DNA from: Sphaerolaimus hirsutus
Lineage: Eukaryota; Nematoda; Chromadorea; Monhysterida; Sphaerolaimidae
NCBI GenBank assembly: GCA_964036195.1
Contig: OZ038460.1
Span: 12,403,504-12,467,503 of the forward strand
Length of the DNA: 64,000 nt
Direction of reading: 5' to 3'
This document shows positions 1-9,849 of the stretch, one piece after another. How positions within the stretch are numbered: position 1 is the first letter of the stretch; every line of letters starts with the position of its first letter. The notes beneath the pieces are model-generated. The model did not search any database and had not been told where the DNA came from. It saw only the letters and a list, made by a program, of their open reading frames with translations. Both the position numbers and the translations under genes were made by a program.

Positions 1-1178
1 TTCGTGAACTACGTAATTACATGGTTCTAGTGTAATTAAATTCATGCAGAAGTAAATACTTCAAACATTGAAAGACCACAAAACCTGAATCAGCCATATT
101 TTCTCAATTTTTCACGTAAACTCTCACCCGAAAAAATGTGTACTGTCAGTGTTTTTTTTCTATTCGATTGCCAGCAATTTCGATAGGTCGCTTTGGGTCA
201 ATCGAATGTTATTTCAAATGGAAATGCTATAGAAAATTGTACAACACTAATTGGTGTGAAGTTGAGGCACAGTCGCGCGTAAAATTTTCTGTTCCGATTT
301 CATTGTGTCCTTTTTATCTCACTCGATTTTGTTTACTCTGTACTAATGTGCTGCGTTGATTGTCGGTGTGTTTTTTATCCGGATACTCATTGTATGTGAA
401 TTTAGGGGTTCCTTTTGTTCAGGTTTTTATATTTGAAGTAGATAAATTCGTAGCTTTCATAAAGACTTATCGCACAGCGTTGTTGCTGAAACTTGAAAAC
501 TGACTCGTGTGGGCCGCTCCTGTAATCAATTTGTGTTGTATTTCGTTACATAAAATACTACTATGTTTAGAATAGCGTGTGGTTTCCCCGTAAATTTTTC
601 TTTCTGTAAATAAATTCTGTTTTCGTTTTTATTGGAACCACGCGTATATCGTTCTGAGCTGCCTCATTCATTATCAAGCAGAAATTATTCACGTAGTATC
701 ATGTATGATTACACCTTGAGTCATCTTTGCGGTCGTTTAAATTGAGGTAATATTGAATGTATTTGTGAAATGATGGCAGTGTCAATTTTATCTGGCTACG
801 GTAAAAGTAAATTTTCGTTTCTGGATACAGTTTCACGACACGCTTGAGTAAAATATCCACCAACAATAACTATCACACATGGTAATATCGAGTATCACGG
901 GACCATACATATTTCTCATGATAAATGTCTGCGCTTGTGGCCATGGCCGGGTAGTTCCAAGAAACGTTTTTTTGGGTCTTTTCGTGTGATACCAGCTTCA
1001 GCGTGATGTGGTGTGTGTGTGCACTTTCGAATTTCTGAAAGTAAACACGCTGAATCATGTCTATCGCATCGCTTGGCACCGTGGTTATGCAAACAGAATG
1101 GACATTTGAATAAGCCCTTATTTCGGCGCCTTTATCTCCACATTTGCGACTTTTCCTCGTTGATACTCAACCGTGCAA
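1..1178. other. Intergenic, nothing recognised
   Basis: I see no exon, RNA gene or paired inverted repeat here. An AATAAA lies near 608 and could end a plus-strand gene outside the window, but no coding exon supports that. Short open frames on both strands look like chance. Confidence 0.5.
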
Positions 1179-4100
1179 ATGGAGGCCGGCTGCGACCTTG
1201 TCAAATCTGGCGTGCTGCGCGTTCGCGTCGGTCGCCACCGCGCTCGGAGCCTATTCCGCCTGGTGCCAATGCCAGAACCTGTATAATGTCATCCAAAGCT
1301 CTGTACACTCGCGTTTGCCATTTTGCAGGGCATTTTACATGACTTGACACTTTGCTGACATTAGGCATGGTCTGAGATTGCCCCCTGGTGTTCCCCACCG
1401 CATGGTTCCGCACGAGGAACGTCCGCCTGTACTCGGTGTGCGGCGGGACGCGCGGCCAGCTGCTGGCCGTGTGCGACGACCTGGCGCGACCGGACAAACC
1501 GCCGCTGCGGGTGCACCTGGCGCCGGTGCGCGACGCTCGCCGCGCCATCGCCGTGAACTATGGCGCTGTTGTCTCCGGGCCTGAGCGCGCGCCGCCGCCG
1601 CCCGGTTGGTTGGTACTGGTGTTGGGACCCGAACCGCGGTTCCATGCATTTTTTGGAACCGGAACCGAAGTTAATAACCGAACCGGAACCGAAAATTTTG
1701 TGTTGCCGAAATCTTTTAGAACCGAAAATTTCGAATGTGTTTATGTATTCCTTCGTTTTCCCGATGCGGTGGCGACTACAAATGAAGTGTCCATTCGAAA
1801 TTCCCAACCCTAGTTGGGACTGCCAGTGCTTCCACTGGTCGCTCCCAGTTTCACCAGCGCTGACAAGCTTCTGATTTCACTCAGCAGGCAACGGAGACAA
1901 TTGCTGCCGCGCGATTCAATGTGGAAGTAGGCGGCAAGGCTCTGGGCTTGTTTTCGAATTCTTGGGTCGGTCGCACTCTGAAGTTGAGGATTGGCTCGAT
2001 GAAATTCGATCACTGAAGAAACCGATGAGAAGCCATATGAATGGAGGTTTACACTGTTTCTTACATACATTTAGAATTTTTCATTGTGCAAGAACTTCTA
2101 ACTTATTTTATTGTCTCTGGTGCCAATCCCGAAACCTGTAAAGTGTCATATGTCATGCCAAGTGTCAATTGTCATGACAAATGTAAAGTTAAGTCTCATT
2201 TGTCATGACAAATGTAAAGTAAAGTGTCAATTGTCATGCAAAGTTCAGTAATAAAATCTGTTCTTTTTTGTTTTGATTGACATTTTGCATTACATTTGTC
2301 ACTTTCCTTTATAGGGTCTGGGAGTTCCCCCTGGTGACACTATTTACTTCTGCCCATACTCAGGTGTGCAACCACTTCTCGTCTCTGTGATTGACAACCT
2401 GGCATCGCGGCAGCTAGAATTATCTGGCCAGTTTTATTTATCATTTGAGAACAGTGCCCTGTGCTTGTATGATTGCTCTAAGCTGGATGTGCGACTGTGT
2501 GTGCCCAAACCTGATCTGCACAGATTTGAAGTATGTGAAACGAAAATTGCAGCTGATGTCAATAGGTTGTTCCTACTTCAAGTTTACAGGTGAGGCAACT
2601 ATTTCAAACTTTGATTTCCCTCACATTTTTTTGTCTGATATTTAAATATTCTTTCCTCAATTGTTAGGGACAGCACTGACAACAAGAAAAGAAAAAAGTT
2701 AGTCAGTCTAAAGCTATTCTCTCGCCAGGGGCAAAGACTTCAAGCAGAAATGGATGCATTCATGAGTGGGATTACCCATAGACAACAAATTGAGGTAACT
2801 GGGGCTCATTACCAAAAGAATATTGAGAGGAGTACCAGTCACGAGCCACAAAAGAACAAGCGGATTGGTAATCTTCAGACCTTTATCCATAGGAGCTTGC
2901 CAAGTCTATTGGATGCTTGTTCCATTCACTCAGCCAGTGTTCAAAGTGTTGCTGATCTTGAGTTTGGAGAACCAGAAAACAGGTAACATGTTACAATACA
3001 TCCATGTGCACATTAGAATAATACATGCTGTTTGGCCATTTATAAGTACAGGGGTGTGCATCTTCAGTTAACACTGGAAAATCGCAATAGCTTATGCTAC
3101 GATTGAGCTATCATGATGAAATTTTGACACGATAGAGTAGACTCCATAGGACACCTATTCTGAAGTTTGCAGCCCAAACGGCCACATTTTGGGTCAGTTG
3201 TGGAACACACAGTTTTTTTGTGTAATTTTGTGACTTGGCGTCACCCGTTGCTTGTTGTTCATTGAGTGGAAGTGTTTCAAAAAAGTTGTTTTTTTAACTT
3301 CATATCACTCAACAGAATCACTACAACTATCACTCGATATATCCACCATCCTTCTCCAATATCATATTCAAATGGTTCTCGAAAGACAGGAGAGCTTTCA
3401 CCCTGATCTCAGTGCTCAACTCTTCCAATGACTCCTTAATCACCTCAATCAACATGTCAACTGTGTCAAATGTTGTATTTTTGCTGGAGACAAGCTGCTT
3501 GACATGTCCCCATAACCAGTGGTCACAGATGCTCGGATCCGGTGACTGTGCCAGCTGTGCTGGCCATGTTGCAATAAACAGTCTGCATGCCATAACTCAC
3601 CCAAAATGTGGCCATTTGGGCTGCAAACTTCAGAATAGGTGTCCTATAGCGTCCGCTCTATTGTGTTAAAATTCCATTGTGATAGCTCAAGCTATTGCGA
3701 TTTTCCAGCGTTAACTGAAGATGCCCACCCCTGTACATATAAATCATGAACAATTTACGATAACATTTTCAACATTTATTCACTCACCACACACAGTGGT
3801 GCAGTGCATGCACCAGAACGGGTGCTGAGCGACGATGCAGTGCGCCGCCGCTGGTCTCAATTTGTAGCCGAGGCAGCTGCGGACGCAGCAAGTACGGCCA
3901 GTCAGTCTACACCTGACCTACGACGCCGAATTGCCACGTCTCACCACTCCACCGCTGCCGCCAGCAGGAAGCAGTACGTCACACTATCTCACGTTGAGGG
4001 CAAGCCACGTTTGCCACCTAGACCGGTATGTTTTTGTCACAGTTTATTCTAGACATGTGATGGAAAAAGCGCCATGACTTTGGCGCCAAAAACGTCATGG

Positions 4101-4510
4101 CACTTTCCCGAATCCCAGCACCAATGGTGCCAGAGCAAAATGGCACCAAGCACCAGGAGCGCCATGGTGCTTTTTCCTTCGACGCTAGCGCAACGCCATG
4201 GCGCTTTTCCATCACTATTATAAATAAAATTGATTACGCAAGCGCCACCAAGGTATCACACGGCAACGTGACGTTGGCCACAAGCAACCAAGACACTAGC
4301 AGCTTCGCCTGCTCTGATGACTATGACCCAAACTACAACCTGCCTGAAAGTGTTCTCCCCAAAGCATATATGAATTTGGAGCTGTGCCACACTGCATCCA
4401 CAAGCAGTGCACTGGAATTGTCTGAGCAACGCGATAGTTACATGAATTTACCTGTGAAGAGACGGCCCCCAAAACAAGACAGATTCAATGCGTATCGTCC
4501 CAAATTATGA
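1179..4510 (+). CDS. Dok-type docking adaptor (PH + PTB + tyrosine motifs)
   Basis: Probable cytoplasmic adaptor that links receptor tyrosine kinases to SH2 and SH3 proteins. Exons read: 1179-1262, 1388-1552, 1888-2046, 2364-2589, 2668-2982, 3797-4025, 4253-4510, about 478 codons, the usual Dok length. Exons 1-3 give a PH-like domain (VKSGVLRVRVG near the N-terminus, SHSEVEDWLDEIRS as the closing helix). Exons 4-5 give a PTB-like domain (LSGQFYLSFENSALCLYD, then PDLHRFEV). The tail has YVTL, two YMNL motifs of the Grb2-SH2 type, and the proline motif PRLPPRP. Odd points: exon 3 is one base short, so its two halves read in different frames (near 1935-1960), and the first intron is an introner copy ending in TG rather than AG. 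AATAAA is at 4555. An IRS/FRS-like adaptor is the alternative. The family call is inference from domain order and motifs. Confidence 0.55.
1260..1387 (+). mobile_element. Introner-like TIR element with CTG duplication (Dok intron 1)
   Basis: A 122-bp element (1263-1384) lies between two CTG copies (1260-1262, 1385-1387). It starts GTGCCAATGCC and ends GATTGCCCC, the same ends as the copies at 24764 and 25229. Removing the element and one CTG restores an open frame (…FRLVFPTAWF…) across the Dok-like exons, so it was inserted into coding sequence. The 3' junction offers TG instead of AG. Confidence 0.75.
1609..1820. mobile_element. hAT-like element with GGAACC-motif interior
   Basis: The element spans 1617-1812 and is flanked by GTTGGTAC / GTTGGGAC (7 of 8 match). 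The right end reads CCCAACCCTA. The interior is a run of GGAACCGAA / GGTTCC motifs. It sits just downstream of Dok exon 2. Confidence 0.7.
2117..2333 (+). mobile_element. Introner-family copy inside Dok intron 3
   Basis: The element spans 2120-2330 with CTG on both sides. The left end is GTGCCAATCCC and the right end GGGTCTGGGAGTTCCCC. Its body reiterates TGTCAATTGTCATGACA. It lies within a larger intron (2047-2363) whose own splice sites are elsewhere, so it does not form an intron itself. Confidence 0.7.
3047..3735 (-). mobile_element. TA-flanked TIR element with Tc1/mariner transposase fragment
   Basis: Ends CAGGGGTG (3049) and CACCCCTG (3733) are flanked by TA, and over 100 bp of both arms are inverted copies. 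On the minus strand 3593-3330 reads a C-terminal transposase fragment with SPDPSICDHWLWG and a GGYIE end, the form of the last catalytic aspartate region in the IS630/Tc1/mariner superfamily. It is too short to be active. It lies in Dok intron 5. Confidence 0.65.
4058..4216. mobile_element. Fold-back MITE with GCGCCATG arms (Dok intron 6)
   Basis: TGATGGAAAAAGCGCCATG at the left is mirrored by CATGGCGCTTTTCCATCA at the right. The interior repeats GGCGCC and CCATGG-type palindromes. It sits between the donor after PRLPPRP and the last exon. Confidence 0.6.
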
Positions 4511-4885
4511 AATGATAAATAGCAGAATAGATTTTTTGTGTTTAATTGATTAAAAATAAATTTATTTATATTTTTATTCAGACACAGGTGTTGAGGAAAT
4601 GACTCTTATTTTACTTTAGTTTGTGTTTGTTCAGTAGTGTTACATAAATAGATTTCAGAACATTATACCGTATTTCTTCTAATGGAGGGCGTCCTATTTT
4701 TAGTCAGCTTTTTACCCGCCCTTCAATTGGAGGTGCCCTTCTATTGGAAGCTGCCCTTCTATTACAAGAAATACGGTAACCATAATAAGCGGTCCTTTGC
4801 CGGGTAGGGCAAGGTCGCAGAATGTGAAAAATATTTTTTACATATTTTTTTTGTCATAAATATGCATCACAAAAGCTGAATAATA
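4511..4885. other. Convergent 3' intergenic spacer
   Basis: Spacer between the stop codons of the Dok-like gene (+) and cathepsin Z (-). It holds a poly(A) signal (4555-4560) and a roughly 115-bp inverted-repeat element at about 4671-4788 with ACCGTATTTCTTCTAAT ends, a cousin of the CCGTATTTCCTC family. Confidence 0.6.
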
Positions 4886-7800
4886 TCAAAAACCGATGGG
4901 TAAACTGTTCAAATCAGGGTCCGCATAGTAGCAGTCCTCCTCGATGCGCAAGTTGTAGTTTTTGCCCTCTCCAGCCTTGAACTTTGATGTGACGATTCGG
5001 AAAAAGCCCGTTTCACCCTGAAATTGGGAAGTTCACTTTGAGTGAACAAACAAAGTAAAGTTGATTTAGATTTTTTTACCCATGGCGAGCCCCAGGAATT
5101 GCGCCCGATCCAGTATTCCACGCCGGTGTCGTGCTGCACGCCCCAGCCAACCACCGAAATTATGTGGTTGATCTGCGTGCAAATCGCCAAATTTGTATTT
5201 TTTGGCAGTTTATATTTCATAACAGTTTTAAAAAATAGGTATTGTTGATTCAATCAGGTGCAACCAAGTGCATACCTATACTCGGCGGACCGCAAAGTAT
5301 GTGCACAATCCTACCATAATTAAATGATTAAAATTTTGTGATTAAGTTCGTGATAAATTATTCCGCAATAAAAGAAAAACGAAATTATTTTGAAAAACTG
5401 TATGGTTTTTGGTTCATTACCCATTCAGATGGATTATGGTAGGTTTCCATACTATCGTCCGCCGAGTATACCTAAGGTATTTTAAGTAAAAATTCATTTA
5501 AGAAGTAAGAAGAGAAATCAGAAGTAAAAAAGTTTGCTTCGCTTTTAACTTTTTGCTAATCATTTCACTTCTCATTTTAGGTATTTACTTGCAGTTGTAC
5601 TTGCCATTCCCTTCTCACTTCTCAAATATTTTCGATTTGATTGATTTTGATTGTGTTCATCAGGTTTACGTTCTCCACATGTAGCGTTCCAAAAAAATGG
5701 GTGATTTTCAAAAAATATTATTACCGTATTTCCTCGAAATACTCCCCGGGGGTTTATTGTTTCAGAGTGAGAATTTTGAGAGAAAAACGTGAAAAATGCA
5801 ACAATAACCACCATTTTTAAGTTTTTGCAGCCTTATATAAGGATGTAGATGGTATAAACGATGTTCTAACGTAACACTGAAGTGTTTTGAACGTCTGTTA
5901 TGCATTTCCCGGACCACAAATTCATAGTGCCCATTTTGAGGGGGGGGGGGCATTTTGAGGGGGGGGGGTATTTCGAGGAAATACGGTAAATATAATGTCA
6001 GAAAATCTCTTCAAAAATAAAATATAATTAAATCTCTCTGAAAAAACGCTGAGAAAATATAAATAGGTAAATATAAATGAGAGATTCAATTACCGTATTT
6101 CCTCGAAATACATCCCGGGGGGTGATTGTTTCATAGTGGTCCCGAGAGGGGGGGGGGTTAAACGAGGGGGTGGGTATTTCGAGGGGGGGGGGTTATTATT
6201 TCACAAGAAAAAATTTCAAATCCCAGTACGAAATTGTCGTCTGAAACGTACGCAGACGTCGAAAAATACAACAAAAACCGCCATTTATAAGGTTATGTAG
6301 ACTAATATTAGTACATAGATGGTATAAACACTGTTCTAACGTGATTCCGACATTGTTTTAACGTGTGTTCTGCACTACGCAGAACACACTGCAGCATTTG
6401 TCATGTACGTTCCCTTTACACTCAATCTGGGGGGGGGTATTTCGAGGGGGGGGGTGATTGTTTCATAGTGGTCTCGAGAGGGGGGGGGTCAAACGAGGGG
6501 GGGGTATTTCGAGGGGGGGGGGTATTTCGAGGAAATACGGTATATATTTTTCTCATAAATAAAATATAATTAAATCTCTCTGGTAAAATCTGTAGAAAAT
6601 ATAATTAAATAAGAGATTTTTTTTTTAATTTTTTTTTAAAACATAAATCTCCAGAGATTTTTGGAACGCTATCCACATGCGGAATTGATTCCTGAGATAC
6701 CTAATATGTTTGTGTTCACTGACCATCGTAAGGCTATCCTCGTGGTAGATTCCTCTGGTATAATTCTCGAAACCTCCGGTCACTGCAATTCCGCATCTGC
6801 GTTCCAAAGATTACCATGTTACCCCGAACTCGTCCGTCTAAGATTTACAGCTAAAATTTTTCGTCTAATACAAAAATTACGACCGATCCCCAAAAATAAA
6901 ACGCGCACACACGCGATGGGTCCTTTATGGTAGATCTCAGCCATCATGGCGTCCCTGCCGCGCACGGGCCCGTACTCGGTGGCCTTGAACAGGGTGTAGT
7001 TCTGAATGGCGAAGCACGTCTGCGGCCAGCACGAACCGCAGCGGTTGAATGGCGTGCACGCTGAGATGCGACAGCTATTTTGAGTAGTGATTGAAAAGCG
7101 CAATGGCGCTTTTCTGGTGCTTGGCGCCATAGTTGGCGCCAAGTTACTCGAGTACGGCGTAAATACGTTTACGTTTCTTCCCGTAAAAAATACCAGTACT
7201 CACCTACTTGCATACTTTTTGAAAGTACGCGAGTACAGAAAACGTATGTCAGATAAGCTTTTATATAGGGCTTTTTAAAGGGATGCATGAAAAACATTAG
7301 AAAAAGCTAAAAATAGGGACAAAATGTCCGAAATAGCTTAAAAATTACTCAAAAACACATGAACTGGTGAATTGTAGTGTGAAAAAGTGAAAAAACGGCC
7401 GAAAAATAGCGCCACAGCACAACTGCACGCACTTCCATCCCTAGCCTGGTAATTGTTGCACGTCTCGTCGACGATGCCGTTCTTCTTGGCGTAGTCGTAG
7501 ACTGCGGCGTGGTCGCCGCCCTCGCAGCTGCCCGCGTGCGCGCAGTCGATCACTTCCTGCACGGACAGGTAGGTGGGCGGCCAGCGGTTCTTGCGGCCGA
7601 TGTTGAACCGGTCGGCCAGCGCGGACGTGGCGCCCATGGCCCAGCAGCTGCCGCAGTCTCACAGGGTTTGAGTGGCTTTTAAACCTCAAAAGATCTTAAA
7701 AGACTCTTAAAAGAGCGGTAACCGGTGGTTATGATGCTACCGTATTTCCTTGAACCCACCCCTTGTTGAACCCCCCTTCAAAATTCGTACTCTGAAACAA

Positions 7801-9184
7801 TCCCCCCTGGGGCTATTTCGAGGAAATGCGCTTTGTTTCTACCGGCAAACTTCAATACTCATTCCAATACTCCAAAGATGGTGAAGTATGATTTTATTGA
7901 CAAGTTGACAAATAAATTCGTACGAAATGTTGCAGCACACACGCGAAGTCGAACTGCACATTTATTTGGACATTTCCAAAATATTTTTAGAACATTCAAG
8001 ATGCTTCAATCGACCTCTCTGCAACTTTGCATCAGAAGTAGACGGGTTTTATTGTTTTGTTTAAAAAAAAATAGTGAAAAATGCTTTGTGGTGTTCCGAT
8101 CCACTACAATTTTTATAAAATCCACACTCCACAACCGCGACAAACTCACAAACTGGAATATGCTGGTTGCGCACGGGGCTGCAGTAGTTGACGCCTTTGA
8201 CATTCCGCCAGTCCCAGGCCGCTGGTAAGGCGCTCGCAAAACCCGCCTGTTCGAACAGACGTGGCCCGGTCCTGTGGGTGTGTTAATTTATACTGTGAAA
8301 TAGTTTTAAAAAACATACGTATTTCCTCGTAATACCCCCAGGTTTTTTCCAGAGTTCAAATTTTGAGGCGGGTAATCGGTGGGAGTATTTCGCGGGTGAG
8401 TTTATAATTTCGCCAGAATTTTTATAATCTCCCAGTCCCAGGACTAATTCAACTATTCCCGGTAAAATACTAAAGCCTAATCTAAATCAATCATTGTTTT
8501 CAACGTGTGTGCTGGACTACACAGATCACAAACTGCAGTGTTTGTCAATTACCCATTCCGGGTGGGGTTATTTCGAGGGGGGGGGTATTTTTTCTGAATG
8601 CGCATTTTGATGGGGTATTTCGAGGTGGGGTATATTTCGAGGAAATACGGTAAACACTAGTAATCTGGTTGGCGCACTTGTGGACCATTGATTGCCTCAG
8701 TGTGTCCTCCGTGCGCACAAAGCACGGTCGCTGAGGGTCGTGGAATAGATAGTTAGGTTGTTGCCGCTGCTGGGCGCGGGCGTGCTGCAGTCGACGGCGG
8801 TGGACATGGCGCGAGTGCCCGTGATGGCTGCGGTCACCGTGCTTGCCCAGGTGATTCTCGCTGTGGGTTGCGGTTTGGTGGATTGTGTTGATATATCACG
8901 ATGGCAAACCCGTGTGTCACTCAAAAAGGTGTTTTAATTTTAAAGTTTTCACGATTAAGATCACGATTTCAAGTTTTAACGATTTTTTTCCCGAAAATAT
9001 TATTCAAATTTTCAAAAATATGTCTGAATAAAACATTCGAATTTTTGTTTGCCTTCGTTAGCGGTGTATAGACCGTTTGGCTTGCAAACGTCTTGCTATC
9101 GGTAATTCTAGAGACTCACTGGTGTCTGTGGCCTGCGGCGATGGCCGCCAAAGCCAACGTCAACACCAGCGCCGTCCAGTGCAT
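4886..9184 (-). CDS. CTSZ: Cathepsin Z (cathepsin X) cysteine carboxypeptidase
   Basis: Lysosomal papain-family (C1A) enzyme that trims C-terminal residues. Exons, 5' to 3': 9184-9120, 8860-8678, 8271-8150, 7657-7433, 7060-6913, 6796-6724, 5172-5080, 5017-4886. All phases close, giving 346 residues. The start is set by a signal peptide ([18 protein letters not shown]). A very His-rich propeptide follows, then the mature start [13 protein letters not shown]. The HIPVYCGSCW segment carries the catalytic Cys and the HIP mini-loop insert diagnostic of cathepsin Z. Catalytic His is in [11 protein letters not shown] and Asn in [30 protein letters not shown] and the C-terminal [12 protein letters not shown] also match the family. 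It starts 665 bp from the AP-3 beta start on the other strand. Introns carry many MITEs. The propeptide is longer than in vertebrate CTSZ. Confidence 0.95.
5277..5470. repeat. MITE, ACTCGGCGGAC ends (copy 1)
   Basis: TATACTCGGCGGAC at the left is inverted as GTCCGCCGAGTATA at the right. A second copy lies at 13018-13208 and shares the body (AGTATGTGCANAATCCTACC near the left end). TA at the ends suggests a Tc1/mariner-type duplication. Confidence 0.7.
5722..5988. repeat. TA-flanked CCGTATTTCCTC element with G tracts
   Basis: Inverted ends CCGTATTTCCTCGAAATA sit between TA dinucleotides. The right half has G tracts of 9-10 separated by TATTTCGAGG. It lies in a cathepsin Z intron. Confidence 0.7.
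6091..6542. repeat. TA-flanked CCGTATTTCCTC element, longer copy
   Basis: Same ends as the element at 5722. The interior has several blocks of poly-G followed by TATTTCGAGG, each resembling its own terminus. It lies in a cathepsin Z intron, upstream of the 5172-5080 exon on the transcript. Confidence 0.7.
8316..8652. repeat. TA-flanked CCGTATTTCCTC element, diverged copy
   Basis: The left end is CGTATTTCCTCGTAATACC and the right end TATTTCGAGGAAATACGG. A TTATAATTTCGCCAGAA-like block lies in between. It sits in cathepsin Z intron 2. Confidence 0.6.
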
Positions 9185-9849
9185 GCTGCAGTACGGTGTA
9201 ATAATCTGTAATAATTTCTGTGGTTGATCAAAGAAACTGCACAGAAAAAGTAGCGCGCTGAAAACAACGTCAAAATTTATCGCAAATATAAGAGCGATGA
9301 AGTGACAAATGCAGCCGCGCGTCATGTGATGGGCACACACAAACTGTCTGCGTATTCCCGTTAAACCGTTTTTCCCGATAAAACAAATACCACTTGTCAC
9401 GAACATCACTATGAAAGGAGGCAATATTTTTCTGTTGTATACATAGTTTCTTGTCGACAGGCCGGCACGCGCAATCTCTAGATGAGTGATAAAGCTCTTA
9501 TCAATAGGTGGCGGTAAATAGGGAAGGTGCAAAGGTGTGTGTGTTTTTATGTTATACCCATCTTAATGCTTCCACTGAAGTTTCCACGGCGGTTGTATGC
9601 TGTGTCTGAGGCACAGAGGGATTTTCTGAATGGTCAGTAACCGGTATGTCAGTAACAGCTACACGCTGTGGTATTTGCGGGCTCGTTTGTATATTTATTA
9701 CTGAAGCCGCTTTATGTTGCCGCTTATCTCTTCCTCGCAAAAGTTGTTGCGTATCCAAATCAGTATCGGCGCAACGAAAAGAGAATTGGCCATTCGATCG
9801 AATAGGTGTTTTGCAGGCGGGCGTGCATTGGTCCACCGATTCCACTGCA
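9185..9849. other. Head-to-head spacer, cathepsin Z / AP-3 beta
   Basis: Region between two divergent starts, probably holding both promoters and 5' UTRs. I find no clear TATA box. A long minus-strand open frame here (from 10241) is antisense to the AP-3 beta first exons and has no family signal. Confidence 0.5.
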
